From contig NZ_KB911590.1 of assembly GCF_000383615.1 (NCBI RefSeq), positions 186,001 to 250,000 of the forward strand: a stretch of DNA of 64,000 nucleotides, read 5' to 3'. The stretch comes from Streptomyces canus 299MFChir4.1 (GTDB lineage Bacteria > Actinomycetota > Actinomycetes > Streptomycetales > Streptomycetaceae). Positions 26,048 through 34,214 of the stretch are shown here, in pieces. The notes beneath the pieces are model-generated. The model saw nothing but the letters and a program-made list of their open reading frames with translations. It made no database searches and had not been told where the DNA came from. Within the stretch, counting starts at the first letter, position 1. The number at the start of each line of letters is the position of its first letter. The position numbers were made by a program, and so were the translations under genes.

Positions 26048-26103
26048 GCGGTGTGCGCGCGGTGTGCGCGTGGTGTACGCGTGGTGTGCGCCGGTGTGCG
26101 CGC
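26048..26103. repeat. GGTGTGCGC-type tandem repeat
   Basis: About five copies of a 10-12-bp unit (GGTGTGCGCGC, GGTGTGCGCGT, GGTGTACGCGT, GGTGTGCGCC, GGTGTGCGCGC) fill the gap between gltD and the DUF1772 gene and run up to the DUF1772 stop codon. Confidence 0.85.
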
Positions 26104-26583
26104 TCAGGTGAGGGCCAGTACGTACGCCAGCGCCGCCGCGCCCGAGGCTATCGCGCGGACGTGGTTCCACATGGTCCACTCGCGCACGTACGTCGGCCAG
26201 TACGCCGTCGCCTCCGGGGTGCCCGGATCCAGTCTGAGCAGGGCGTCGTTGCGGGGCACGTTCGCCAGCATCGTCAACCCGAACGAACCGAACAGATACA
26301 GCGCGCTGCCCACCAGCAGTTCCACGGTCCCCTCCTCCGGCCACAGCACGAACGTCACCACCGCGATCACCGCGCACAGGACCGCGGAGCCCGCGAACAC
26401 GGCCATGAACGCCGGTCGCACCGCGCTCACATTGATCGCGTTCATCGCGGCGACGCCCTGCGCGGGCGGCAACGCGGCGAGCCCTCTCATCACGAACGTC
26501 GAGAACGCGCAGAACACCCCGGCCACCAGCCCGGTGCCGAGCACCCCCATTACGACCAGCACGAAGTAAGGCCCATCGATCAT
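26104..26583 (-). CDS. DUF1772 membrane protein (anthrone-oxygenase-like)
   Basis: 159 residues with four predicted membrane helices: YFVLVVMGVLGTGLVAGVFC, the region FMAVFAGSAVLCAVIAVVTF, ELLVGSALYLFGSFGLTMLA, and a C-terminal IASGAAALAYVLAL. The conserved NVPRND after helix 3 and the W-x-x-W segment (EWTMWNHVRA) are family hallmarks. Some relatives act as anthrone oxygenases in polyketide routes, most are uncharacterised. ATG at 26583 with GGGAG upstream. The 278 bp between it and the next gene upstream show no feature. Confidence 0.87.
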   Translation of the reverse strand: MIDGPYFVLVVMGVLGTGLVAGVFCAFSTFVMRGLAALPPAQGVAAMNAINVSAVRPAFMAVFAGSAVLCAVIAVVTFVLWPEEGTVELLVGSALYLFGSFGLTMLANVPRNDALLRLDPGTPEATAYWPTYVREWTMWNHVRAIASGAAALAYVLALT

Positions 26584-26861
26584 GCCCACACCAGCTCCCG
26601 CCGCCGACCCAGCACACCCGTCCCCACCAGTGAATCCCGCGCCCACCCTCCTCACCATGGCCGTCCCGCGCACCCCCATAAGCGGACGTCCATCCCCATC
26701 GGCCGCCCAGAACTCCTTCACACCGGTCGATTGCGGCCTCTCGACCTGTGCGGGGCCACGTGACCATGACGGAGGGGGTGGCCGGGGTCGGCCCGGCGGT
26801 GCGGAACGACTCGGGCCCGGCGGCTCAGCCCAGCCCTGCCGTGCGGTCCGTGCCGGGATGG

Positions 26862-27569
26862 TCAACCCGCCCCCTCCCGCAGCACCGTCCCCAGATCCCG
26901 CCACCCCCTCAGTACCGCCTCCACCCGCCCCGAGATCCGCCGCCGTGCCTCGTGCCGTGCCACCCCGCTCATCAGCAACGTGTCGTACGGCGTGTCCACA
27001 TGCCGTACGGACGCCACCACCGCCGACACCACCGCCCCCTCCGACAGGGCCCGCCCCGCCGCACTCCGCCCCACCCGCCCACTGCCCCGCACGGACGCGT
27101 GCGAGGCGATGGTCCGAGCCCGCTCGTCGGGGCACCCCGGAAACAGCCGCCGAATCTCCGCAGCGAACGCCTCCGCGAACCGCACGTCCTCCACCGCGCG
27201 CCGCCGCGCGTCCCGCACCCGACGCCGCCGTCGTGCCTCCGCGTCGGCCAGACACCGCTCCTCGGCCCGCGCCAGCCCCTCCTCCTCGACGAGGACGCCC
27301 TGCCGCTCGTAACGCCCCTTGCGTCGGTTGAACCGCACGACGACCGCCGACAGCGCGCTCTCCTCCCGCGACCGACGCGTGAGCGCCGTGTCCCCGCGCG
27401 GCAGGAACACCAGGTGTCCGAGGTCTGCGCAGTCGAGACACCGCGGCGCTCCGCCCTCGACGACGAGCAACGGCAGCGGCCCGCCGCGGCACTCCGCACA
27501 GTGCCGTCTCCGCAACGGCTGGACGACGAGAGGTCCACCGCGGGCCGGGGGAGTCGCGAGGCCTGTCAT
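26862..27569 (-). CDS. DUF2293-domain protein
   Basis: 235 residues. N-terminal zinc-finger-like part with RRHCAECRGGPLPLL and RCLDCADLGHLVFLP (two C-x-x-C pairs), then an arginine-rich linker (EARRRRRVRDARRRAVED) and a C-terminal helical domain, FAAEIRRLFPGCPDERARTIASHA ending in HVDTPYDTLL, which is the DUF2293 signature. Its basic character suggests nucleic-acid binding, but no function is known. ATG at 27569; a GTG at 27641 in frame would add 24 residues. Confidence 0.85.
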   Translation of the reverse strand: MTGLATPPARGGPLVVQPLRRRHCAECRGGPLPLLVVEGGAPRCLDCADLGHLVFLPRGDTALTRRSREESALSAVVVRFNRRKGRYERQGVLVEEEGLARAEERCLADAEARRRRRVRDARRRAVEDVRFAEAFAAEIRRLFPGCPDERARTIASHASVRGSGRVGRSAAGRALSEGAVVSAVVASVRHVDTPYDTLLMSGVARHEARRRISGRVEAVLRGWRDLGTVLREGAG

Positions 27570-27709
27570 GAGGGGTCCATTCCCCGGCCGCACCCACCAC
27601 TGACGCGGACCACGACAGACCTGGACATGGACCGCCGACACCTGTGTCCGATGCCGCGTCGGCCACTCGACCTCGTCACCCCCCGCCCCCGCTGACGCAT
27701 CATGGCCAC

Positions 27710-28438
27710 GTGCGACTCGAAGCGATCACCTGGGACCGGCTCGGCGAGCGGCTGGCCGACCGCCTCCTCGATCTGAAGCCCGCCGACGGCAGCCCCTGGC
27801 CCCGCGTCGCCCTCGACGGCGCCCCGGCGGCCCGCCCCGGTGAACTCGCCGAACGGGTGGGAGAGGCCCTGCGGATACGCGGCCGGCCTTCGCTCGTCGT
27901 CGGCACGGAGGGCTTTCTGCGCCCCGCCTCGCTCCGTCTGGAATACGGCCACCACGACCTGGAGGCCTACTACGACGGCTGGTTCGACACCGGCGCCCTC
28001 TGGCGCGAGGTCTTCGGCCCCCTCGAACCCGGCGGCGACGGCCGCGTCCTGCCCGACCTGTGGGACCCGGTCTCCGACCGCGCCACCCGCAGTCCCTACG
28101 TCCACCTCCCGCCCGGCGGCGTCCTGTTGCTCCACGGCCCCCTCCTGCTGCGCCACTGGTTCCCCTTCGACCTGACCGTCCACGTTCTCCTCTCCGAGGG
28201 CGCCCTCCGCCGCCGTACCCCCGAGCCCGACCACTGGACGCTCCCCGCCTACCAGCGCTACGCCGACGAGACCGACCCGGCCGGCACGGCCGACGTCCTG
28301 GTCCGCGCCGACGACCCCGCCACCCGGCGTGGAACGGCTGACCCGGCGGGTCCGCGGCTGCGGCGTCGCTGCCTGAGCCCGGCCGCCGCCACCGCGGGGT
28401 TGCGGGTGCGGGCTCCCGGTGACGCGGTGAGAATGTAG
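27710..28438 (+). CDS. Uridine-kinase-like protein, P-loop degenerate, C-terminus frameshifted
   Basis: As read, 242 residues. The fold resembles streptomycete uridine-kinase-family proteins (SLRLEYGHHDLEAYYDGWFD, LPPGGVLLLHGPLLLRHWFP, FDLTVHVLLS), but the nucleotide loop is PRVALDGAPAARPGEL without the GKS/T of Walker A, so kinase activity is doubtful. Near 28315 the frame appears to slip: the +1 frame reads HPAWNG and stops at 28339-28341, a natural end after DDPR, whereas the given frame runs on for ~40 arginine/alanine-rich residues. One missing C in the CCCC run at 28315-28318 explains this. GTG start at 27710. Confidence 0.75.
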   Translation: MRLEAITWDRLGERLADRLLDLKPADGSPWPRVALDGAPAARPGELAERVGEALRIRGRPSLVVGTEGFLRPASLRLEYGHHDLEAYYDGWFDTGALWREVFGPLEPGGDGRVLPDLWDPVSDRATRSPYVHLPPGGVLLLHGPLLLRHWFPFDLTVHVLLSEGALRRRTPEPDHWTLPAYQRYADETDPAGTADVLVRADDPATRRGTADPAGPRLRRRCLSPAAATAGLRVRAPGDAVRM

Positions 28439-28499
28439 GGCGCCGGGACTTGCGGTGCCGCCCGCGTCGCGCCGGCCGTCCGGCATCGGGAGGTACTCC

Positions 28500-28931
28500 A
28501 TGACCACGGCCGGAGACATCATGCACCGGGGTGCCCAGTGGATCCCCGCCCACGAGACCCTCGACCGCGCCGCCCAGCTGATGCGCGAACTAGGCGTCGG
28601 AGCCCTGCCCATCAGTGACGAGAACGAACGGCTGTGCGGCATCCTCACCGACCGCGACATCGTCATCGACTGTGTGGCCGTGGGCCAGGACCCGTCCAAG
28701 GTCACCGCCGGTGAGCTGGCCCAGGGCACCCCCCGGTGGATCGACGCGAGCGCCGACGTGGCCGACGTCCTGCACGAGATGCGGGAGCACCGGATCCGCA
28801 GGCTCCCCGTCATCGAGAACAAGCGCCTGGTGGGCATGATCAGCGAGTCCGACCTGGCCCGGCACCTGACGGGCGAGCAGATCGCCGGCTGGGCCGAGAG
28901 CGTCTACGCGCGCTCCTCCACCACCCACTGA
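28500..28931 (+). CDS. CBS-domain pair protein (Hrp1-like)
   Basis: 143 residues consisting of two CBS domains: first TTAGDIMHRGAQWIPAHETL to GILTDRDIVIDC, second AGELAQGTPRWIDASADVAD to RLVGMISESDLARHL. The order, length and wording strongly resemble mycobacterial hypoxic response protein 1, a secreted/abundant stress protein of the dormancy regulon. CBS pairs bind adenine nucleotides as energy sensors. ATG at 28500 after GGGAGG; in-frame upstream codons are rejected. It converges on the CorA gene (22 bp). Confidence 0.92.
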   Translation: MTTAGDIMHRGAQWIPAHETLDRAAQLMRELGVGALPISDENERLCGILTDRDIVIDCVAVGQDPSKVTAGELAQGTPRWIDASADVADVLHEMREHRIRRLPVIENKRLVGMISESDLARHLTGEQIAGWAESVYARSSTTH

Positions 28932-28953
28932 CCCGTCCCGCCAGAGCCCCCGG

Positions 28954-30081
28954 TCACAGCCAGCCGTTGCGCCGGAAGCCGCGGTACAGCACAGCGCAGG
29001 CGACGGCTATCACGCCCATCACCAACGGATAGCCGAACGTCCAGTGCAGCTCCGGCATGTGATCGAAGTTCATGCCGTACACACCGCAGACCATCGTCGG
29101 GACGGCGATCACCGCTGCCCAGGCCGTGATCTTCCGCATGTCCTCGTTCTGAGCGACCGTCACCTGCGCGAGGTGCGCCTGGAGGATCGAGTTGAGCAGT
29201 TCGTCGAACGCGGCGATCTGCTCCTTGGCACGCAGCAGATGGTCGGAGACGTCACGGAAGTACGCCTGTATCTCCGGGGCGACGACCTGGATCGGCCGGG
29301 TGGAGAGCTCCTCCAGCGGGCGGCTGAGCGGTACCACCGCCCGCTTCAGCTCCAGGAGTTCACGCTTGAGCTGGTAGATGCGGCCCGCGTCGACCCGCGC
29401 GCCGTTGTCCGCGAACACCGCGGTCTCGACCAGGTCGATGTCCGACTGGACGGAGTCGGTGACGTCCAGATAGCCGTCGACCACATGGTCCGCGATCGCG
29501 TGCAGCACCGCGGCCGGCCCCTTGGCGAGCTGCCCGGGGTCGGATTCCAGCTCCTCACGCAGAGGGCCCAGCGATCCGTGGCTGCCGTGCCGCACCGTGA
29601 TCACGAAGTCCTCGCCGACGAACACCATGATCTCGCCGGTGTTGACCACCTCGCTCGTCGCCGTGAGCTCTTCGTGCTCGACGTAACAGACCGTCTTGAA
29701 CACCGCGAAAAGTGTCTCGCCGTAGCGCTCCACCTTCGGGCGCTGATGGGCCTCGACCGCGTCCTCGACGGCCAGCGGGTGCAGGTCGAAGAGGTCCGCG
29801 ATGCCCTCGAACTCATGGTCCGAGGGTTCGTGCAGGCCGAGCCAGACGAAACCGTCACGGCTCTTGCGCACCCGCTCCACGGTGTCGACCAGATCACCGT
29901 CGACCGGGATGCGGGCTCCCTCCTTGTACGTCACGCAGTTGACCACCGAGGTGCCCAGCGGGGAACGGGCGTGATGGCTCAGGTCGACGCGCGGGCGCCG
30001 CCGCGTCAGCCGGGCCACCTTGCGCAGGCCGCCGACCCTGCCGAGGCTCGTGACCTTTCGCAGATTCCCTGCCATGGACAT
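28954..30081 (-). CDS. corA: CorA-family magnesium/cobalt channel
   Basis: 375 residues: a large cytoplasmic N-terminal domain (beta-rich VDGDLVDTVERVRK, then HPLAVEDAVEAHQRPKVE and a long helix through RAKEQIAAFDELLNSIL) and two C-terminal membrane helices. The diagnostic selectivity motif YGMNFDHMPEL follows the first helix VIAVPTMVCGV. The protein forms a pentameric Mg2+/Co2+ channel. ATG at 30081 follows GGAGATCCCAG; a second ATG two codons in is possible. Adjacent to the CBS-pair gene; some CBS proteins gate Mg2+ transport. Confidence 0.93.
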   Translation of the reverse strand: MSMAGNLRKVTSLGRVGGLRKVARLTRRRPRVDLSHHARSPLGTSVVNCVTYKEGARIPVDGDLVDTVERVRKSRDGFVWLGLHEPSDHEFEGIADLFDLHPLAVEDAVEAHQRPKVERYGETLFAVFKTVCYVEHEELTATSEVVNTGEIMVFVGEDFVITVRHGSHGSLGPLREELESDPGQLAKGPAAVLHAIADHVVDGYLDVTDSVQSDIDLVETAVFADNGARVDAGRIYQLKRELLELKRAVVPLSRPLEELSTRPIQVVAPEIQAYFRDVSDHLLRAKEQIAAFDELLNSILQAHLAQVTVAQNEDMRKITAWAAVIAVPTMVCGVYGMNFDHMPELHWTFGYPLVMGVIAVACAVLYRGFRRNGWL

Positions 30082-30282
30082 CTGGGATCTCCTCGCGTGG
30101 ATCTCCGTGCGACGCGTTTCTGCGTCCTGGCGCGCCAGTTTGCCAGGTCGGGGCAAGCGCCGGGTGAGCCTGTGGACAGGGCAGGTTCCGCTTGGTTCCC
30201 GACTGTGGAAAACCCGGCAGTCCTCACAGAAGGAACCGCGTCGTCCGTTTCGGACAAGCCCGGCGACTGGGATCATCGCGAC

Positions 30283-31077
30283 ATGACACGAACCGACGGG
30301 TATCTCCTCGACAACCGGCAGGCGGAGGCGGCAGAGCGCTTCGACGCCTTCGCCACCCTCTTCGACCCCACGACCTTCCGGCACATCGAAGGATTCGGCA
30401 TCGGATCCGGCTGGCGCTGCTGGGAGGTCGGCGCGGGCGGCACGTCCGTGGTGTCCTGGCTGGCGAAGAAGGTCGGCCCGACCGGCAAGGTCGTCGCGAC
30501 GGACATCGACACCACGCGTCTGACCCCGGCGGCCCGCCCGCCGGTGGATGTACGTGTCCACGACGTGAGCGCCGAGGAACCCCCCGGCGAGGGCTTCGAC
30601 CTGGTGCACGCCCGGCTCGTCCTGGTCCATGTGCCGGACCGGGAACGGGCCTTGCGGTCGATGATCAAATCCCTTCGGCCCGGCGGACGCCTCCTGCTGG
30701 AGGACGCCGACCCCGCCCTGCAACCCCTGACCTGCCCCGACGAGTACGGCCCCGAGCAGCAACTGGCGAACCGGCTGCGCCAGGGCTTTCGCCGGCTGCT
30801 CGCCGACCGCGGTGCCGACCTCTCCTACGGTCGTACCCTCCCGCGCCTGCTCCGCGAGGCCGGTCTGCGGCAGGTGGCCGCCGACGCGTACTTCCCGCTC
30901 GCCTCCACGGCCTGCGCCGCGCTGGAGTCCGCCACGATCCGCCAGATCCGCGCCCAGTTGGTCACGGCGGGCCTGGCCACGGACGAGGACATCGACCGCC
31001 ACCTCGCCAACGTCGCCACCGGCACGATGGACCTGGCCACGGCCCCGCTGATCTCGGCTTGGGGGCGCAAGGCGTAG
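30283..31077 (+). CDS. Class I SAM-dependent methyltransferase
   Basis: 264 residues. SAM-binding core: motif I CWEVGAGGTSVVSWLA (~45), motif II VVATDIDTTRL, then FDLVHARLVLVHVPD and LRPGGRLLLEDADP. The C-terminal half (LLREAGLRQVAADAYFPL) is variable and would define the acceptor, which is unknown. N-terminal YLLDNRQAEAAERFDAFATLFDP is typical of small-molecule methyltransferases. ATG at 30283; no strong Shine-Dalgarno is present. Confidence 0.88.
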   Translation: MTRTDGYLLDNRQAEAAERFDAFATLFDPTTFRHIEGFGIGSGWRCWEVGAGGTSVVSWLAKKVGPTGKVVATDIDTTRLTPAARPPVDVRVHDVSAEEPPGEGFDLVHARLVLVHVPDRERALRSMIKSLRPGGRLLLEDADPALQPLTCPDEYGPEQQLANRLRQGFRRLLADRGADLSYGRTLPRLLREAGLRQVAADAYFPLASTACAALESATIRQIRAQLVTAGLATDEDIDRHLANVATGTMDLATAPLISAWGRKA

Positions 31078-31207
31078 ACGCATGGGGCGCAGGGCGTAGG
31101 AGGGGAGCGGAAGCCGGCGGGAACCGATGGCCGGGCGGGAGCCCGCAGAAGGGTCCGCCGGCCGGCCGTCAGGCCCGGCATCGGCGGCCTCCCGTCCACC
31201 GCCGCTG

Positions 31208-32149
31208 TCACTCCGGCACCGGCGGCCTCCCGCCCACCCGCTCCACCGCCAGCGCGCCGGCCCGGGATCCCTCCGCCGCCGCGTCCTCCGGAGCGGCGCC
31301 GGCCAGCAGGGCCGCGAGGAACGCACCCGTGAAGGCGTCACCCGCCCCGGTGGTGTCCCGGGGCGTCGCCGCTACGGCGGGCACGTGCGCGTACACGGTG
31401 CCGGACCGGGCGATCAGCGCCCCCTCCGCGCCCTGCTTGGCCACCACCAGCGGGACATGGCGGCTCAACTTGGCCGCCGCGTCCGCCACGTCGGGCAACC
31501 CGGTGAGCAGACAGGCCTCGTCCCGGCTCGGCAGCAGGACGTCCACCCCCTCGATCAGGGAGAGAAAGCGGTCCGGTCCCATCTCCCGGAGGAAGCCCGC
31601 CGACGCCGGGTCGAGGCTCACCCGCACACCGCGCGCGCGTGCCGACTCCAGGGCCACCGCCACCAGCGCCCGGCTGGGCTCCGAGAACAGGAGATAGCCC
31701 GACAGATGCAGCCGCGCCACGCCGTCGAGCAACGCGTCCGACCAGTCGTCCGGGTCCAGCCGCAGTGACGCGCCGCTGTCGGTGAGGAACGTCCGCTCGG
31801 CGGCCTCACCCGTGTCCACGAGACAGATCACCGTCCCGGTCGGTGCCTCCGGATCGACCACCAGTCGCGGCCGTACTCCGCACGCGGCCAGCTCCCGCTC
31901 GTGCCACGCGGCCGCGTCCGCGCCCACCCGCCCCAGCAGACGTACCTCCGCACCGTCCCCATGGGCGGCGGCCCAGCAGGCCACGTTGGCCCCGGCCCCG
32001 CCCGGCACCGTACGGATCGCGGCGGCGGTGTCCGTACCGGCGGCCAGCGGCCCCCGATGCCGGGCGACGACGTCCGTGATGACGTCCCCGACGACCAGGA
32101 GGGCACCGCCTCCGACGGGCGCGGCGGTGCCGGGCCCGTCCGTCGTCAC
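31208..32149 (-). CDS. psuK: PfkB-family kinase, probable pseudouridine kinase
   Basis: 313-residue ribokinase-family enzyme. N-terminal VVGDVITDVVARH, the GGAGANVACWAA substrate loop, NPDE-like RDEACLLTG, and the C-terminal anion-hole/catalytic motif DTTGAGDAFTGAF with catalytic Asp near 262. It overlaps the stop of psuG as GTGA; this gene order (glycosidase then PfkB kinase) is the pseudouridine degradation module: the kinase makes pseudouridine 5'-phosphate, the glycosidase splits it. Substrate is inferred from context. Confidence 0.85.
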   Translation of the reverse strand: MTTDGPGTAAPVGGGALLVVGDVITDVVARHRGPLAAGTDTAAAIRTVPGGAGANVACWAAAHGDGAEVRLLGRVGADAAAWHERELAACGVRPRLVVDPEAPTGTVICLVDTGEAAERTFLTDSGASLRLDPDDWSDALLDGVARLHLSGYLLFSEPSRALVAVALESARARGVRVSLDPASAGFLREMGPDRFLSLIEGVDVLLPSRDEACLLTGLPDVADAAAKLSRHVPLVVAKQGAEGALIARSGTVYAHVPAVAATPRDTTGAGDAFTGAFLAALLAGAAPEDAAAEGSRAGALAVERVGGRPPVPE

Positions 32150-33054
32150 GCCCGGGCCCGGGCGGCCGCGATCCGTCCCGCCAGCCGTACGTTGCCCCGC
32201 ACCGCCGCCAGGTTGGCGTTCAGAGAGGCGCCGTCGGTGTGCCGCACGAGGTAGTCCAGCAGGAATGGCGTGACCCCCTGGCCGGAGACCCCCGCTTCCT
32301 CGCAGGCCTGGAGTGCCTCCGCGAGCACACGCGCGTGCAACGCGGGATCCAGCTGCTCCTCCTCCGGCACCGGGTTGGCGACGATCAGCGCCGAGCCGGG
32401 CGCGTCGAGCGCCGCACGCGCGCGCATGACCTCCGCCACCTGCTCGGGGGAGTCCAGTCGCCACTCCACCGGAAAGCCGGAGTCGGACAGATAGAAGCCG
32501 GGGAAGCGGTCCGTGCCGTACCCGGCGACCGCGACCCCCAGGGTCTCCAGGCGCTGGAGCGTCGCGGGCACGTCCAGGATGGACTTCACCCCCGCGCACA
32601 CCACGGTGATCGTGGTGCGCGCCAGCAGGCCGAGGTCGGCCGACTCGTCCTGGGTCGTGGTCCACTCCCGGTGCACCCCGCCGAGGCCGCCCGTCGCGAA
32701 CACCTCCACCCCGGCCAGGGCCGCCAGCTGCGCCGTCGCCGACACGGTGGTCGCCCCGCTCACCCCCGCGGCCATCGCGAGCGGCAGATCCCGGTGACCC
32801 AGCTTGCGGATCCCGTCCTCGTTCGCGACCCGTTCCAACTGCTGCTTGTCCAGGCCGACATGGGGGCGCCCATCCAGTACGGCGATCGTCGCCGGTACCG
32901 CCCCCTCCTGCCGCAGAACGTCCTCCAGCTCCAGCGCCACCTGCAGATTGCGCGGACGCGGCAGCCCGTGCGCGATGATCGTGGACTCCAGGGCCACCAC
33001 GGGTCGACGCGCGTCGATCGCCTCGCGCACCTCTTCGGACACCACCAGCACCAC
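32146..33054 (-). CDS. psuG: Pseudouridine-5'-phosphate glycosidase
   Basis: 302 residues, full length. It cleaves the C-C glycosidic bond of pseudouridine 5'-phosphate to uracil and ribose 5-phosphate. Signature segments: VVALESTIIAHGLPRPRN, VPATIAVLDGRPHVGL, the catalytic-lysine region GIRKLGHRDLP, GATTVSATAQLAALAGVEVF with ATGGLGGVHR, and VCAGVKSILDVPATLQRLE. GTG at 33054 follows AGGAGG with 7 bases spacing. First gene of a two-gene operon with psuK; no dedicated nucleoside transporter is adjacent. Confidence 0.94.
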   Translation of the reverse strand: MVLVVSEEVREAIDARRPVVALESTIIAHGLPRPRNLQVALELEDVLRQEGAVPATIAVLDGRPHVGLDKQQLERVANEDGIRKLGHRDLPLAMAAGVSGATTVSATAQLAALAGVEVFATGGLGGVHREWTTTQDESADLGLLARTTITVVCAGVKSILDVPATLQRLETLGVAVAGYGTDRFPGFYLSDSGFPVEWRLDSPEQVAEVMRARAALDAPGSALIVANPVPEEEQLDPALHARVLAEALQACEEAGVSGQGVTPFLLDYLVRHTDGASLNANLAAVRGNVRLAGRIAAARARA

Positions 33055-33153
33055 GGGCCTGCCTCCTGTCGTTCGGTCTTCCCTCATCTCTGGCGGGCGG
33101 CGCGTCCGGTCAAACCCTTGCGAGCTGTGGAGGACGCCACCAGCCTGGGGTGC

Positions 33154-33582
33154 ATGACGGACAACTCGACGCGTCTCGACCATGTCGTCCTCTGGGTGCG
33201 TGACCCGGTGGCCTCGGCCGACTTCTACGAGAAGACCCTGGGCATGGAACCCGTGCGGCTCACCGACTTCGCCGCGGGGGCGGTGTCCTTCCCCTCCGTA
33301 CGGCTCAACGACGAGACCATCTTCGACCTCATGCCGCTCACCCTGGCGGACGGCCTGAACATGGTGCCTGGCGCTGCCGAGAGCGCGGGACACCCCGTCA
33401 ACCATGTCTGCCTGGCCCTGCCCGCCGACGATTTCGAGACACTCCGTGCCCGTCTTGAGGAACGGTCCGTGCCCGTCTCGGACTTCTCCCACGATTCCTT
33501 CGGCGCCCGCGGAATGGCCCGGCGCAGCTTCTACTTCCGCGACCCGGACGGGAACGTGTTCGAGGCACGGCACTACGACTGA
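33154..33582 (+). CDS. VOC/glyoxalase-superfamily protein
   Basis: 142 residues, two beta-alpha-beta-beta-beta modules: LDHVVLWVRDPVASADFYEKTLG (metal-ligand His ~10) and HPVNHVCLALPADDFETLRARLE, ending YFRDPDGNVFEARHY with the usual Glu ligand. The family includes glyoxalases, extradiol dioxygenases and antibiotic-binding proteins; substrate unknown. ATG at 33154. It is divergent from psuG and converges with ogt. Confidence 0.88.
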   Translation: MTDNSTRLDHVVLWVRDPVASADFYEKTLGMEPVRLTDFAAGAVSFPSVRLNDETIFDLMPLTLADGLNMVPGAAESAGHPVNHVCLALPADDFETLRARLEERSVPVSDFSHDSFGARGMARRSFYFRDPDGNVFEARHYD

Positions 33583-33603
33583 CCGCGCGAGGGTCACACG
33601 TGG

Positions 33604-34158
33604 TCAGAACAGCGGCTCGGGCAGCACGCCCTCCAGCGCGAGCAGCTTCCGCTTGGTCTCCAGACCGCCGCCGAACCCGCCGATGCCACCGTCGCTCTCG
33701 ACGACCCGGTGGCAGGGCACGACGACCGGCAGCGGATTGGAGCCCATGGCCATACCCACGGCCTGCGCGGCACCCGGCTGGCCCACCCGCCCGGCGAGAT
33801 CGCCGTACCCGACGACCTGGCCGAACCGCACGCCGGACGCCAGCTCGCGCAGCACCTGCCGGTTGAAGCCCGAGATCAGCGACCAGTCCAGGGGCAGCTC
33901 GAAGTCGTGCCGCTCGCCCGCGAAATAGGCCTCGACCTGCTGTATCGCCTCGACCAGAAGCGGGGAACCGGGCGCCTCCACGGGCTCGGCGCCCAGCCGG
34001 GACGCGAGCCGCTCCAGCGCCTTGTCGCGGACCGCGTCGGTGGCGTGGAAGACCACGTTGACCAGACCCTCGTCGGTCGCGGCCAGCAGCAGCGGGCCGA
34101 TGTCCGTGCCGACGACGGTCCACACGATCCGCTGCTCGTCCTGCCCATGGCTGTTCAT
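33604..34158 (-). CDS. ogt: Methylated-DNA-protein-cysteine methyltransferase
   Basis: 184-residue suicide DNA-repair protein transferring the O6-alkyl group of guanine to its own cysteine. Active site VVPCHRVV with Cys149; preceding helix-turn-helix/arginine finger in GQVVGYGDLAGRVGQPGAAQ and NPLP. The N-terminal ~90 residues are the usual structural domain. ATG at 34158 lies only 6 bases after a -10 hexamer, so the mRNA is probably leaderless; the promoter is a PafBC/RecA-NDp type (separate entry). Confidence 0.94.
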   Translation of the reverse strand: MNSHGQDEQRIVWTVVGTDIGPLLLAATDEGLVNVVFHATDAVRDKALERLASRLGAEPVEAPGSPLLVEAIQQVEAYFAGERHDFELPLDWSLISGFNRQVLRELASGVRFGQVVGYGDLAGRVGQPGAAQAVGMAMGSNPLPVVVPCHRVVESDGGIGGFGGGLETKRKLLALEGVLPEPLF

Positions 34159-34164
34159 GCGACC

Positions 34165-34187
34165 ACCGTACGAGCCGCCACTGACAA
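34165..34187 (-). promoter_or_regulatory. DNA-damage (RecA-NDp/PafBC-type) promoter of ogt
   Basis: Reading the minus strand: TTGTCAGTG (34187-34179), 8 bases, TACGGT (34170-34165), then 6 bases to the ogt ATG. Exact match to the actinobacterial damage-inducible consensus tTGTCRGtg-N8-TAnnnT. Confidence 0.88.
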
Positions 34188-34214
34188 CACCCGGCGACCT
34201 GCGCGAACGGCCCG

